Made by a program: the position numbers and the translations under genes. Shown one piece after another: positions 34,403 through 43,551 of a stretch of DNA of 64,000 bases (the first letter of the stretch is position 1; each line of letters starts with the position of its first letter). The DNA comes from Carboxylicivirga linearis (GTDB taxonomy: Bacteria > Bacteroidota > Bacteroidia > Bacteroidales > Marinilabiliaceae): contig NZ_JAGUCO010000002.1 in assembly GCF_018271995.1 (NCBI RefSeq), positions 186,001 through 250,000 of the forward strand, written 5' to 3'. The notes below the pieces were generated by a model. The model was not told where the DNA came from. It was given only the letters and a program-made list of their open reading frames with translations, and made no database searches.

Positions 34403-36550
34403 ATGAATAAATTCTTAATATTAGGGTTGCTGCTTTACTCGATGATCTTTTCTCATGCTGTAAATGCTGCTGAAAATAGTGATTCGAAGGAATTGCAATT
34501 AAGCATGTCAAAACTGGATTCTATTTATCACGAACCATTTATTGACGTAGACGAATGGCGCGATACACCAACTCCACACCGTTATGTTCATGGTGGATTT
34601 AAAGGAACAGGTTTACGGTTCTCATATTATATGCCACCCAAAGAGCAATATCAAGGACGGTTTTACCATTATATAACACCAGTGCCGGATAGCGAATACC
34701 TTTGTCAGGGGCATGAAGGAGAAGAGGACAAAATCTCATTCGCAATTGAGAGTGGAGCATACTTGATTGAGACTAATGGAGGTGGGGAAGATGCTACGGC
34801 ATTACCGGGTAAAAACATCGATCCGGAAATTGGAGGATATCTGGCAAATGCAGCGGCTGCAAAATATTCGCGTACGGTTGCCCTTAAAATGTATGAGGGT
34901 ACAAGACCCTATGGCTATTGTTTTGGAGGTAGCGGAGGTTCGATACGAACCATTGGAGGAATGGAAAATACTGAAGATATCTGGGATGGAGCTGTTCCGT
35001 TTGTAACAGGATCTACGATGGCTATGCCAAGTGCCTTTACAGTAAGAATTCAGGCCATGAGGGTGTTGAAGGATAAGTTTCCTCAAATATTGGATGCTGT
35101 TGAACCGGGTGGTAGTGGTGATATGTATGCCGGATTAAATGAAGAAGAGAAAATAGCTTTGGAAGAAGCTGTAAAAATGGGATTTCCGGTAAAATCATTT
35201 TACGATTACGAAACCATGGGCATTCATGCCTTTGCGGCTTTGTATGGCGGAATGGTAATTTCTGACAGAATGTACTTTAAAGACTTTTGGAAAGTGCCAG
35301 GCTATGAAGGTGCTAATCCAACGCAATCTCTTTTGGAATCTCGTATTCAGCACAAAACCTTTATTAAAAAAATAATTACAGCTAAAGAAGCCAAAGCATT
35401 GGGCTTAGATTTTGGAAGAGAACCCGGTGAAAAGAAAGGTAAAAGAGGTTCTGCCGATTTGGCCTGGAAAGCATTAGACGAGAAAGAGGCAAAAATGCCT
35501 GTTGCTTTTCAGTTAAATCAGGCTGTTCCGGTAAACTCTGACGATTATTTAGGTGGTGATATCATCATGAAATCGGGTAGCGCACGACGTAAATCTATTT
35601 TTGTAAAAAGGATTCAGGATGATATCGTGATTTTAGGAAAAGCCAATCCCGATGTTTTGAAGAAAATTCATGTAGGTGACCAAGTTTTGGTTGATAACTC
35701 AAATTTCCTGGCGGCTCAATCTTATCACAGACATTGTGTTCCTTATGATTTGGATGAATATCCTGCCTGGCGACAATTTTGTGATGAAGACGAAAATCCG
35801 CTTTATCCCCAGCGTCCAATGCTTTTAGGTCCTATGTTTAGCAGTTTTGCTTCCGGAAAATTACAAACAGGTAAGTTTAATGGTAAAATGATTATTGTAC
35901 AAAACCTGTGGGATAAAGAAGCTTATGCGTGGCAAGCCGATTGGTATTACAATAAGGCTACGAAGCATTATGAAAATATAGATGACCGACTGGTTGTTTG
36001 GTACAACGATCATACGTTACATGGTGATTTTTCAAAGCAGAAAGATCCTACCCGAACGGTTAGTTACTTAGGAATTCTACAACAAGCTTTACGGGATCTA
36101 AGTGCATGGGTTGAAAAAGGAATTCAGCCTCCGTCAACCACCAATCATAATATTGTTGATGCACAGGTTTTGGTTCCCGAAGAGGCTTCTGAAAGAATGG
36201 GTATTCAACCGGTAGTTACAGTACATGCTAACGGTGGTAAACGAGCTGATGTGAAAGTAGGCGAAAAGGTGACGTTTACGGCTACTGTAGAAGTACCAAC
36301 AGGCACAGGAAAAGTAATTGCGGCAGAATGGGATTTTGATGAAAAAGGACTTTTTCCTGTAGCAGAGAAATTGAAAAAAGGAAAGCTAAGTAAAGACGGT
36401 ACAAAACTTACTATTACACGAACATACAAGTTTGATAAACCAGGAACTTATTTCCCTGCTTTAAGAGGAGTATCACAGCGAGATGGAGATAAGGAGACAT
36501 CTTTTTGCCGCATTCAAAATCTTGGGCGGGTACGTGTTGTTGTTGAGTAA
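34403..36550 (+). CDS. Tannase/feruloyl-esterase-like alpha/beta hydrolase with C-terminal PKD-like domain
   Basis: A 715-residue exported protein with a signal peptide (LILGLLLYSMIFSHAVNA). The catalytic domain spans about residues 25-590. It contains TPHRYVHGGFKGTGLRFSYY, ESGAYLIETNGGGEDA and a nucleophile elbow YCFGGSGGSIR (Ser near residue 178), followed by TEDIWDGAVPFV, comparable to the STGGRQ...FDGIVAGAPA region of tannase-family esterases. A His candidate lies in NDHTLHGDF. Residues about 600-700 are PKD-like (VGEKVTFTATV, AAEWDFDEKG, RTYKFDKPGTYFPAL). The substrate is unknown; a phenolic or other hydrophobic ester is plausible. It lies directly upstream of a TonB receptor. Confidence 0.7.
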   Translation: MNKFLILGLLLYSMIFSHAVNAAENSDSKELQLSMSKLDSIYHEPFIDVDEWRDTPTPHRYVHGGFKGTGLRFSYYMPPKEQYQGRFYHYITPVPDSEYLCQGHEGEEDKISFAIESGAYLIETNGGGEDATALPGKNIDPEIGGYLANAAAAKYSRTVALKMYEGTRPYGYCFGGSGGSIRTIGGMENTEDIWDGAVPFVTGSTMAMPSAFTVRIQAMRVLKDKFPQILDAVEPGGSGDMYAGLNEEEKIALEEAVKMGFPVKSFYDYETMGIHAFAALYGGMVISDRMYFKDFWKVPGYEGANPTQSLLESRIQHKTFIKKIITAKEAKALGLDFGREPGEKKGKRGSADLAWKALDEKEAKMPVAFQLNQAVPVNSDDYLGGDIIMKSGSARRKSIFVKRIQDDIVILGKANPDVLKKIHVGDQVLVDNSNFLAAQSYHRHCVPYDLDEYPAWRQFCDEDENPLYPQRPMLLGPMFSSFASGKLQTGKFNGKMIIVQNLWDKEAYAWQADWYYNKATKHYENIDDRLVVWYNDHTLHGDFSKQKDPTRTVSYLGILQQALRDLSAWVEKGIQPPSTTNHNIVDAQVLVPEEASERMGIQPVVTVHANGGKRADVKVGEKVTFTATVEVPTGTGKVIAAEWDFDEKGLFPVAEKLKKGKLSKDGTKLTITRTYKFDKPGTYFPALRGVSQRDGDKETSFCRIQNLGRVRVVVE

Positions 36551-36632
36551 TGTGTTATCACAACTTAATCTTCAAGGTAAGATGAAAGCTTTATTAATGA
36601 TGCACTTTTTAATAAATCAGTAAATAAATTCA

Positions 36633-39002
36633 ATGAAAAAAAATCTATTAATTGCCTGTTTAGCTATGGCTTCTATTGCCAATGGGATTATTTCCTATGG
36701 ACAGGAAAATAAAGCTAAATCGAAGGATCAGAGTTTACAGGTTGATTCTTTGATTAACAAGAAAGAGGAGAAGAACCGGAATGTGATGCTGAATGCAGAA
36801 AACAATACAGGTCCTCGAAATGTGAATATTGGATTACCTTTTCAGGGCGATATTGTAATTCTGGAAAACGATGTTCCTGTTGTGTTTAATTTTGTACCTA
36901 CTATTCCTACTTCAGCATGGAGAATGGATAATAGTCTGCAGGGTTTAGGTCTGCTTTCTTTTTCAGAAGGAGCCTTAACCTGGGGTAAAGTGGGTTTTGC
37001 TGTTAAATCAGATTCAAGAGATGCAAGTAGAAAGTTTAAAGGTTTTGCCAATGTTTACAGCAATAGTTTTGGATCTTCAAGATATGACCTAACCGTAACC
37101 GGGCCATTTAATAAAAATGGTTGGGGTTACATGTTAAGTATGTATCAAAATTACGACAGAGGAAATGGATACAATCATATGTATACCCCCTGGAACGATC
37201 GGACTCAACAATTTAAAGCAGCTATAACCAAGCAATACAAAAAAGGTTCGGTAAGGCTTCTGTATAAGTATGTTGATAATAAAAGTTTCTTGTTTAACTA
37301 TGGCCCAATTGTATACAAGGGAGATGGAGAAACAGAAGCTATGGATGGTTTCCGACCAGGAAAAGATTCTTATTATTTAAGATCTGGTATGTATCCTCAT
37401 TATAATCCCTGGACCGGTGAAAAAGCTTTTGCTGATATGACTGATGATGAGATGTTCAGATCTCAGTCACATAATATTTATATTACAGGCGATCATAAAT
37501 TTGATAATGGATGGAAGTTAAAGTATACCACCATGTATCAGGACATGAATACACCTTTGTTTACATCTTTTCCTGTAAGTTTGATGGTTATGGATCCTGA
37601 TCAGTATCAGCAACAGGGAGCTTCGTTTACTTATTATGGTACCGATGTGCCTTATGATGGATCCATACAGTGGACCTACAATCAGTTGATTCCACAGTCG
37701 GAAAATAAATCATTGTTGTCAAGAGTTGAATTCACTAAAAAGGTTAATAATCATAGTTTACGCTTTGGATTAACCAGTCAGTATAATTCTGCTTCTATGA
37801 CAACTTATAAAGGTATGATGATTCATACAGTTGAAGCAAATCCTCAATTATTAGATTATCATCAATTGTTTCCTCCGGATTATCTGTACCCCGGATTTCC
37901 AGGTGGAAATGTTCAAATTACCGATGGTGGTTTAATGCCGGGAAGTGCATCAGGTTATGGCGACTATAACGAAACAAAGTACCTGAAAACAGCATTCTAT
38001 TTTTCAGATGATATGAGGGTTACATCATGGCTGGACTTTGGTTTAGGTGTTCGCTTAGAACATCAGAATAAACACGAAGTAAACAACCCTTACATTAATG
38101 AAATTATCGGTGATAAGCCCTTAGTTGAGAATGATTTTAATAATAAACTAAATAAGGTATTTACAGCTAATGCAGTTGTTAAACTAAGCGATAAATTTGG
38201 TTTGGTTGGTGATGCCACCTATAATTCATGGTACGATAGTTATTGGGATTTTACAGCGCGCGATGAAAATGGTAATCCTATAGCCGGAGAAGGAGAGGAT
38301 GCACCACGACGTACTGTTCCTAACGACTTTGAGACTAATGTTCAGTTATATAGTGGAGGAGTTTACTTCAACTTAGGCAAGAAACTAAGCATAGTTTCAA
38401 AGGTAACTAATATCTCAAAGAATAAAATCAAATCAGAAGGTATGAATATTACCAATCCTGATAATCCAAATGAGAGACAGGCGTTTGATCCTATTTTTTA
38501 TGATATTAATACTTTTGGATGGACAACAGATATCGTTACCAGTCCATTCAAGAATTTTAATCTTCACTTATTAGTTACTTTGCAAAAACCTGAATATCGT
38601 AACTTTAGTTATAGTGCGTTTAATGTTACATACGACTATAGTAATAACATTATTCCGGAGCTTTCTCAAACATTATTGGAAATTGACCCAAGTTATACAA
38701 TGATGAAAGGTAAACTTAAAGCATGGGTTAGTTTACGTTACTTCGGTAAACAGTACGGAAATCAAACCAACGCTTTTTCATATAATGCTTGGTGGGAAAA
38801 CTTTGGTGGATTACAGTATCGTATGAGTCGCAAGGTGAATCTTAAGTTTCAGGTTACCAACTTTTTGGATCAGGCTGGTATTAGAGGCTCTGTTCAAGGG
38901 GCTGCTCAGATTACATCTGATCAAAACTATGTAAATCGCAAGATTGTAGCGGGTGCTATTCGTCCAAGAACACTCGAAATGTCTGTAGACTTTAAATTCT
39001 AA
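36633..39002 (+). CDS. TonB-dependent receptor-like outer-membrane protein of the esterase locus
   Basis: A 789-residue outer-membrane protein. A signal peptide (NLLIACLAMASIANGIISYG) is followed by a short charged linker and then a plug-like region (NVNIGLPFQGDIVILENDVPVVFNF). Barrel strands follow, such as GFANVYSNSFGSSRYDLTVTGPF and WGYMLSMYQNYDRGNGYNHMYTPW, ending in RPRTLEMSVDFKF with a terminal Phe. The N-terminal carboxypeptidase-like domain seen in the other two receptors is absent. No SusD partner is present, so polysaccharide import in the SusCD manner is unlikely. It begins 82 nt after the esterase gene, which suggests import of the esterase product or substrate. Confidence 0.8.
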   Translation: MKKNLLIACLAMASIANGIISYGQENKAKSKDQSLQVDSLINKKEEKNRNVMLNAENNTGPRNVNIGLPFQGDIVILENDVPVVFNFVPTIPTSAWRMDNSLQGLGLLSFSEGALTWGKVGFAVKSDSRDASRKFKGFANVYSNSFGSSRYDLTVTGPFNKNGWGYMLSMYQNYDRGNGYNHMYTPWNDRTQQFKAAITKQYKKGSVRLLYKYVDNKSFLFNYGPIVYKGDGETEAMDGFRPGKDSYYLRSGMYPHYNPWTGEKAFADMTDDEMFRSQSHNIYITGDHKFDNGWKLKYTTMYQDMNTPLFTSFPVSLMVMDPDQYQQQGASFTYYGTDVPYDGSIQWTYNQLIPQSENKSLLSRVEFTKKVNNHSLRFGLTSQYNSASMTTYKGMMIHTVEANPQLLDYHQLFPPDYLYPGFPGGNVQITDGGLMPGSASGYGDYNETKYLKTAFYFSDDMRVTSWLDFGLGVRLEHQNKHEVNNPYINEIIGDKPLVENDFNNKLNKVFTANAVVKLSDKFGLVGDATYNSWYDSYWDFTARDENGNPIAGEGEDAPRRTVPNDFETNVQLYSGGVYFNLGKKLSIVSKVTNISKNKIKSEGMNITNPDNPNERQAFDPIFYDINTFGWTTDIVTSPFKNFNLHLLVTLQKPEYRNFSYSAFNVTYDYSNNIIPELSQTLLEIDPSYTMMKGKLKAWVSLRYFGKQYGNQTNAFSYNAWWENFGGLQYRMSRKVNLKFQVTNFLDQAGIRGSVQGAAQITSDQNYVNRKIVAGAIRPRTLEMSVDFKF

Positions 39003-39027
39003 CATCTAAAGAAAAATAAATAATTTA

Positions 39028-39063
39028 GAAAGATGAACATTATTGTTCATCTTTCTTTTTTTA
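39028..39063 (+). terminator. Intrinsic terminator after the receptor gene
   Basis: A stem AAAGATGAACA/TGTTCATCTTT (11 bp, 4-nt loop) is followed by a C and a run of T. Confidence 0.8.
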
Positions 39064-39157
39064 TGCTTTAGTGAGCTAATCTGCAGCTTAAATACATTTA
39101 ATGAAAATATTTTGTTTCTTATTGATTAGTATTGGTTAAACGATTTATAGGTAAAAT

Positions 39158-39958
39158 ATGAAAATCCAAAATAAAATAATAGTAGTTACCGGAGCAGGGA
39201 GCGGAATGGGGCGCGAATTAACTTTGCAATTAGTGCAAAAAGGTGCTAAGGTAGCAATGGTTGATATTAACGAAAGCGGATTAGAGGAGACAGTCAAATT
39301 AGCCGGCGAATCTAATGTTTCTGTTCATGTTACAAATATTTCCGATCGCCAAAGTGTTGAGCAATTGCCAAAAGCGGTAATCAAACAGCATGGAGCTGTG
39401 GATGGAATCATAAATAATGCAGGAATTATTCAGCCATTTATAAATGTAGCTGATTTAGATTACGACCACATTGAACGCATTATGAACGTTAATTTTTACG
39501 GCACCTTATATATGACCAAGGCTTTTATGCCTCATCTTTTAAAACGCCCCGAAGCTCACATTGCCAATGTTTCGAGTATGGGAGGTTTTATTCCTTTTCC
39601 GGGACAAACATTTTACGGAGCGTCTAAAGCTGCAGTTAAGCTGCTTACCGAAGGGTTATATGCGGAGTTGAAGGAAACCAATGTTAATGTAACTATAATT
39701 CATCCTGGAGCTGTAAATACCAATATAATGTCTAATTCGGGTGTTGAGACAAAAGAGAAGGAAGAGCAATCAAAAGAAGCATCCGGCATGACATTACCTG
39801 CCCCCAAAGCAGCTGCCATAATGATTAAAGCCATAGAAAAGAATAAATTTCGGGTAATGGTGGGTAAAGATGCCCGAATATTGGATAAGATTTATCGTTT
39901 AGCACCCCGTTTTGCTACTAATTTCATTGTAAAAATGATGAAATCTCGTATACACTAA
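39158..39958 (+). CDS. SDR family NAD(P)-dependent oxidoreductase
   Basis: A 266-residue classical short-chain dehydrogenase. It has the TGAGSGMGREL cofactor loop at residues 11-21, NNAGIIQPF, the catalytic Ser in ANVSSMGGF, and YGASKAA with the Tyr-x3-Lys pair. The C terminus has IMIKAIEKNKFRVMVGKDARILD and a hydrophobic RLAPRFATNFIVKMM end, a pattern seen in SDRs annotated as acting on lipids or steroids. The substrate is unknown. It starts after the terminator of the esterase/receptor locus but may work with it. Confidence 0.9.
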   Translation: MKIQNKIIVVTGAGSGMGRELTLQLVQKGAKVAMVDINESGLEETVKLAGESNVSVHVTNISDRQSVEQLPKAVIKQHGAVDGIINNAGIIQPFINVADLDYDHIERIMNVNFYGTLYMTKAFMPHLLKRPEAHIANVSSMGGFIPFPGQTFYGASKAAVKLLTEGLYAELKETNVNVTIIHPGAVNTNIMSNSGVETKEKEEQSKEASGMTLPAPKAAAIMIKAIEKNKFRVMVGKDARILDKIYRLAPRFATNFIVKMMKSRIH

Positions 39959-40051
39959 AACATCCAAGAGTATTAGGCAATAAATTAATGGCTTTGTTTT
40001 TGATGTGATTTATCTTTTATAATTTGCAGGCAATAAAAGTGAAAATTGATG

Positions 40052-40681
40052 ATGAAAGTAGTTGCAATCAACGGCAGTCCGAAGAAGAAAGGAAACACAG
40101 CACATGCCATTCAGCTGGTGGCTAATGAATTGGAAAAAGAAGGGATAGAAGTTGAAGTTATACAAGTGGGGTCACAGGCATACACAGGATGCACCGCTTG
40201 TGGGGCTTGTGCCAAAAACAAAGATGAGAAATGCACCATTAAAGGTGATGATTTAAATAAAGCCATTCAGAAAATAAAAGAGGCCGATGGTATTTTGTTG
40301 GGATCGCCGGTTTACTTTGCAGATATTAACGGAACCATGAAATCGTTTTTAGACAGAGCCTTTTATGTGGCCAGTGCCAACGGAAAATTGTTTCGTCATA
40401 AAGTTGGAGCATCCATCGTAACGGTAAGAAGAACAGGAGGGACACAGGCTCTTCAAACCATGAATCAGTATTTACAATTCAGCGAAATGTTTATGCCATC
40501 ATCTAACTATTGGCATATTTTACATGGTAATACACCCGGAGAAGTATTAAAAGATGAAGAAGGGGTTCAAATAGCGCGTGTTCTAGGTAAAAATATGGCT
40601 TTCTTGCTTAAAGCTGTTCATGCTAAAAAAGATGAGCTACCTGAAGGAGAACCGAAAGTGAAAATGAATTTGGTTCGTTAA
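40052..40681 (+). CDS. Flavodoxin-fold NAD(P)H/FMN oxidoreductase family protein
   Basis: A 209-residue protein of the FMN-reductase/iron-sulfur flavoprotein family. It has the FMN phosphate loop INGSPKKKGNTAHAIQ, a compact cysteine motif CTACGACAKNKDEKC that could bind a [4Fe-4S] cluster, GILLGSPVYFADINGTMKSFLDR for FMN, and VTVRRTGGTQA. Cytosolic electron transfer or quinone/nitro reduction is the usual role. Starts at 40049 and 40052 are both ATG; the latter gives the canonical MKVVAINGSP. Confidence 0.9.
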   Translation: MKVVAINGSPKKKGNTAHAIQLVANELEKEGIEVEVIQVGSQAYTGCTACGACAKNKDEKCTIKGDDLNKAIQKIKEADGILLGSPVYFADINGTMKSFLDRAFYVASANGKLFRHKVGASIVTVRRTGGTQALQTMNQYLQFSEMFMPSSNYWHILHGNTPGEVLKDEEGVQIARVLGKNMAFLLKAVHAKKDELPEGEPKVKMNLVR

Positions 40682-40723
40682 AATGAGTTTGTGTACTATC
40701 ACGCAAGCTCTTTGCGCGTCTAC

Positions 40724-41836
40724 TTAAAACGATTCCGATAAACTAAAAATAAAACTATGGCTGTTGCGACCGAATGCGATGTCGCAGGCCATATTTATTT
40801 TAAATGCAGGGAATATACGGTATCTCAATCCACCACCCACCGAAGGAAGTGATATATTATCACTGATTTGATTGGGCTGATCAAACAACCATCCATAGCC
40901 ACCAAAGCCTACGCATCCCCATCGTTTGGCAAACATCCATCTGAATTCTGATTGAAGGGTAACTATAGATGAGTTGATGTAATTTCCGGTACTATATCCT
41001 CTTAAAATTGGCGACGCTCCAGGTGAAGCCATTTCATGTATAGGAATTGTACCGTATCCAAGCTGAGTGTATACCCGATTGGCCCAAACCATATTATCAT
41101 TCAAACTATAATAATTGGATATTCCCAGATTGATTTTATCGAATTGATAATGATTTAATTTTGTGTCAAACAGTTTAGTGTAGGATAATGATCCCAACCA
41201 TCCTTTTACCGGGTAAAAAATGTCATCACGACTATCATAAGAGCATCTTACTCCCGGAGTGTTAAACCATTCATAGTCAGAAATAGTATTATTGCTCTTT
41301 ATTTCAGTTTGAATGTAATTACTACTAAAAATAGGTCCTACGTAAAAATATTTTGTCACCAGAGCCAATACCGAAATATTAGAAACAAATCCCTTAAAGC
41401 GGATATCGGTATAATCATTGTCCGGGTTGTAGTAGAAATCGTAAAAGCGATATTTCATAGAAGCATAACCTACATAAGCATCCATCCAAAAGCGATTTCG
41501 GTTTAAGTAAGTGGTTTGTTTGGCACCCGCTATGTATGAACCGGCCAAGTTGGTATATAAAATACCCTGCGATATGGAAGGATTGGTTTCAGGAGTGAAT
41601 TTCTTATGCTTATAAACGGCCATGGGCACAACTGCTATACCTGTTCCGAAGGTTGGATTAAATACTGGTGCCGGAACAACTCCAATATCTTTGCTTAGGG
41701 AGTTGTTAACCAGAGAATCAATGGTATTAATCGTTTTAGTAATGTTTTTCTGTCCTTTAACATTAATAGGGATAATACAAATTAATAGTATTCCAATGAA
41801 TAACGATTTATTTAATGTTATCAACTGCATCTTCAA
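40724..41836 (-). CDS. Omp85/BamA-type outer-membrane barrel protein without POTRA domains
   Basis: A 370-residue exported protein with a signal peptide (LFIGILLICIIPINVKG). The C-terminal part has the surface-antigen (D15) barrel look: VPAPVFNPTFGTGIAVVPM, a WFNTPGVRCSYDSRDDIFYPVKGWLGSLSYT strand pair, SPILRGYSTGNYINSSIVTLQSEFRW and a VGFGGYGWLF turn. The terminal residue is Phe. There is no room for POTRA repeats, so this is a small stand-alone barrel of unknown role. The start (41836, or 41830 for MQLITLN) overlaps the upstream gene by 23-29 nt, suggesting coupled translation. Confidence 0.8.
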   Translation of the reverse strand: MKMQLITLNKSLFIGILLICIIPINVKGQKNITKTINTIDSLVNNSLSKDIGVVPAPVFNPTFGTGIAVVPMAVYKHKKFTPETNPSISQGILYTNLAGSYIAGAKQTTYLNRNRFWMDAYVGYASMKYRFYDFYYNPDNDYTDIRFKGFVSNISVLALVTKYFYVGPIFSSNYIQTEIKSNNTISDYEWFNTPGVRCSYDSRDDIFYPVKGWLGSLSYTKLFDTKLNHYQFDKINLGISNYYSLNDNMVWANRVYTQLGYGTIPIHEMASPGASPILRGYSTGNYINSSIVTLQSEFRWMFAKRWGCVGFGGYGWLFDQPNQISDNISLPSVGGGLRYRIFPAFKINMACDIAFGRNSHSFIFSLSESF

Positions 41837-42182
41837 TGGATGGTTCTTTTTTATTTATTTGCTTTAATATAAGAATTAAAAAACCGGTAATAAAAGTAAT
41901 GGCGCTTATAACATGAAGTATGCCAAGAAGTCTTTCGATAGAAATAAAAATTTCAAAGAAGTAACTAGATTGTTGATTGTCAGGATAAATAAATATTTGA
42001 TAAACTAAGAGTAAAAGACTAATCAGTGATCCTATGGACAGTAAGAGACTGTCTAAAACACGAGATTTTATTAAATAATAAACACTGATAATAGAAATCA
42101 GAATGATAGGAAATAATAATCTGATATCCCCCAATAAATTAAGCTCCAAAGTTCCCATAACACCCCAATTCAAATCCAACAA
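41808..42182 (-). CDS. Small integral membrane protein
   Basis: A 124-residue protein with four hydrophobic segments: LLFPIILISIISVYYLI, SLLLSIGSLISLLLLVYQIFI, LLGILHVISAITFITGFLILIL and a shorter N-terminal one. It ends in a charged tail, KQINKKEPSIEDAVDNIK, that overlaps the start of the downstream barrel gene. No family is recognised. Initiation could be at residue 1 or at Met9 (MGTLELN). The overlapping arrangement with the Omp85-like gene suggests the two are made together. Confidence 0.7.
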   Translation of the reverse strand: MLDLNWGVMGTLELNLLGDIRLLFPIILISIISVYYLIKSRVLDSLLLSIGSLISLLLLVYQIFIYPDNQQSSYFFEIFISIERLLGILHVISAITFITGFLILILKQINKKEPSIEDAVDNIK

Positions 42183-42229
42183 TAACTTTTGGTTTGAGTA
42201 AGATAAGAAACAGTTGCAAGATTTTCCAG

Positions 42230-43327
42230 TTAATTGAATGAATCAATACCACCGGTAAGATTTATAAGATTTGTAAAGCCTTGCTGTTGAAGAAACTGTA
42301 TCACGTGTTTACTTCTGATGCCTAGATGACAATAAATTACAACAGGCACATTTTTAGGTATCTCATTCTGTCGATCAGGTATTTGTGCCATTGGGATATG
42401 AACACTACCTTCTATTTTACTATTCGCCACTTCCTCAGCCTCACGTACATCAATCATTACCGGGACATTATTTTGTAAGATCATCTGTTTTAATTCACTG
42501 GCACTAATTTCTTCTTCGATGAATTTAGTGCTAACATCGCAGAACTCGTTATAACTACTAAGTTTGGTAATTGTTGGATTCTTACCACAACATGGACAAT
42601 CATGGTCCTTAATAAATTTCACTTCATTAAATTGCATGTTAAGGGCATTGTAATTAAGTAAACGCCCCACCAATGGCTGTCCGATACCACAAATTTGCTT
42701 AATTACTTCTGTAGCCTGAATTGTACCAATTACACCGGGTAAAACACCCATCACTCCTGCTTCGGCGCACGAAGGTACTGTGCCGGGTGACGGAGGATCG
42801 GGGAATAAACAGCGGTAGCAAGGTCCCTGCTGGGTGCCAAAAACAGAAACCTGTCCTTCAAACTGATGTATAGATCCAAATACATTTATTTTACCCGCTA
42901 AAACGCATGCATCATTTACCAGATAACGGGTTTTAAAATTGTCGGTACCATCGCATACATAATCATATTGACTGATTATTTCAATGGCATTATCCGTAGT
43001 AAGGGCATCGTTGTAGATCTGAAAGTTTACAAAGGGATTGATTTCTTTCAGCGATTCCAGAGCCGATTCTGTTTTTAATCGTCCAACGTTAGAAGATTTA
43101 TGAACAATCTGCCTTTGTAGGTTGGAAGCATCAACTGTATCAAAATCAACTAATCCAAGGGTTCCAACACCTGAAGCAGTTAAATACATCGATAAAGGAG
43201 ATCCTAATCCACCGGTACCCACTATTAAAACCTTTGCATGTTTTAATTTTTTTTGTCCTTCAACGCCAATCATAGGTAGTATAGTGTGTCGTTTGTAGCG
43301 CTCCAGTTCTTCCTTTGTTAAATGCAT
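42230..43327 (-). CDS. moeB: ThiF/MoeB family adenylyltransferase with C-terminal rhodanese domain
   Basis: A 365-residue E1-like enzyme that adenylates the C-terminal Gly of a ThiS/MoaD-type sulfur carrier. Motifs are YKRHTILPMIGVEGQKKLKHAKVL, the ATP loop VGTGGLGSPLSMYL, DFDTVDASNLQRQI and two zinc-binding Cys pairs (CYRC, CPCC). The C-terminal rhodanese domain (about 265-365) carries the catalytic loop CHLGIRS. I start at MHLTKEELERY; a frame starting 48 nt upstream adds a non-conserved MKQQIFIFDH. No MoaD, ThiS or other cofactor gene is adjacent, so thiamine versus molybdopterin cannot be decided. Confidence 0.9.
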   Translation of the reverse strand: MHLTKEELERYKRHTILPMIGVEGQKKLKHAKVLIVGTGGLGSPLSMYLTASGVGTLGLVDFDTVDASNLQRQIVHKSSNVGRLKTESALESLKEINPFVNFQIYNDALTTDNAIEIISQYDYVCDGTDNFKTRYLVNDACVLAGKINVFGSIHQFEGQVSVFGTQQGPCYRCLFPDPPSPGTVPSCAEAGVMGVLPGVIGTIQATEVIKQICGIGQPLVGRLLNYNALNMQFNEVKFIKDHDCPCCGKNPTITKLSSYNEFCDVSTKFIEEEISASELKQMILQNNVPVMIDVREAEEVANSKIEGSVHIPMAQIPDRQNEIPKNVPVVIYCHLGIRSKHVIQFLQQQGFTNLINLTGGIDSFN

Positions 43328-43551
43328 GTTAATTTGAGAATTTAAGTGATCGAAGATAAAGATTTGTTGTTTCATTTAAAATGGACTGATGACTTTACAG
43401 GAAACTGTTTTAAAAAAATAGTAAAATAACTTATTGACATTGAATGTATCATGGGGTACTGAGAAAAATATATTGTTTTTAAGCAGGAATAACGAAGGAA
43501 AACACAATAATTCACGTCAATAAATCATACAAGATTTAAGTAAGAAAGGAA

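Noticed and set aside
36205-36429. Minus-strand ORF inside the esterase gene, and similar long shadow ORFs inside other large genes
   Set aside because: They are in alternate frames of well-supported genes, lack family features and ribosome-binding context.
34403-36550. Glycoside hydrolase or peptidase for the 715-residue protein
   Set aside because: No glycosidase acid motifs or protease motif; the GGSGGS elbow and flanks fit a tannase-like alpha/beta hydrolase better.
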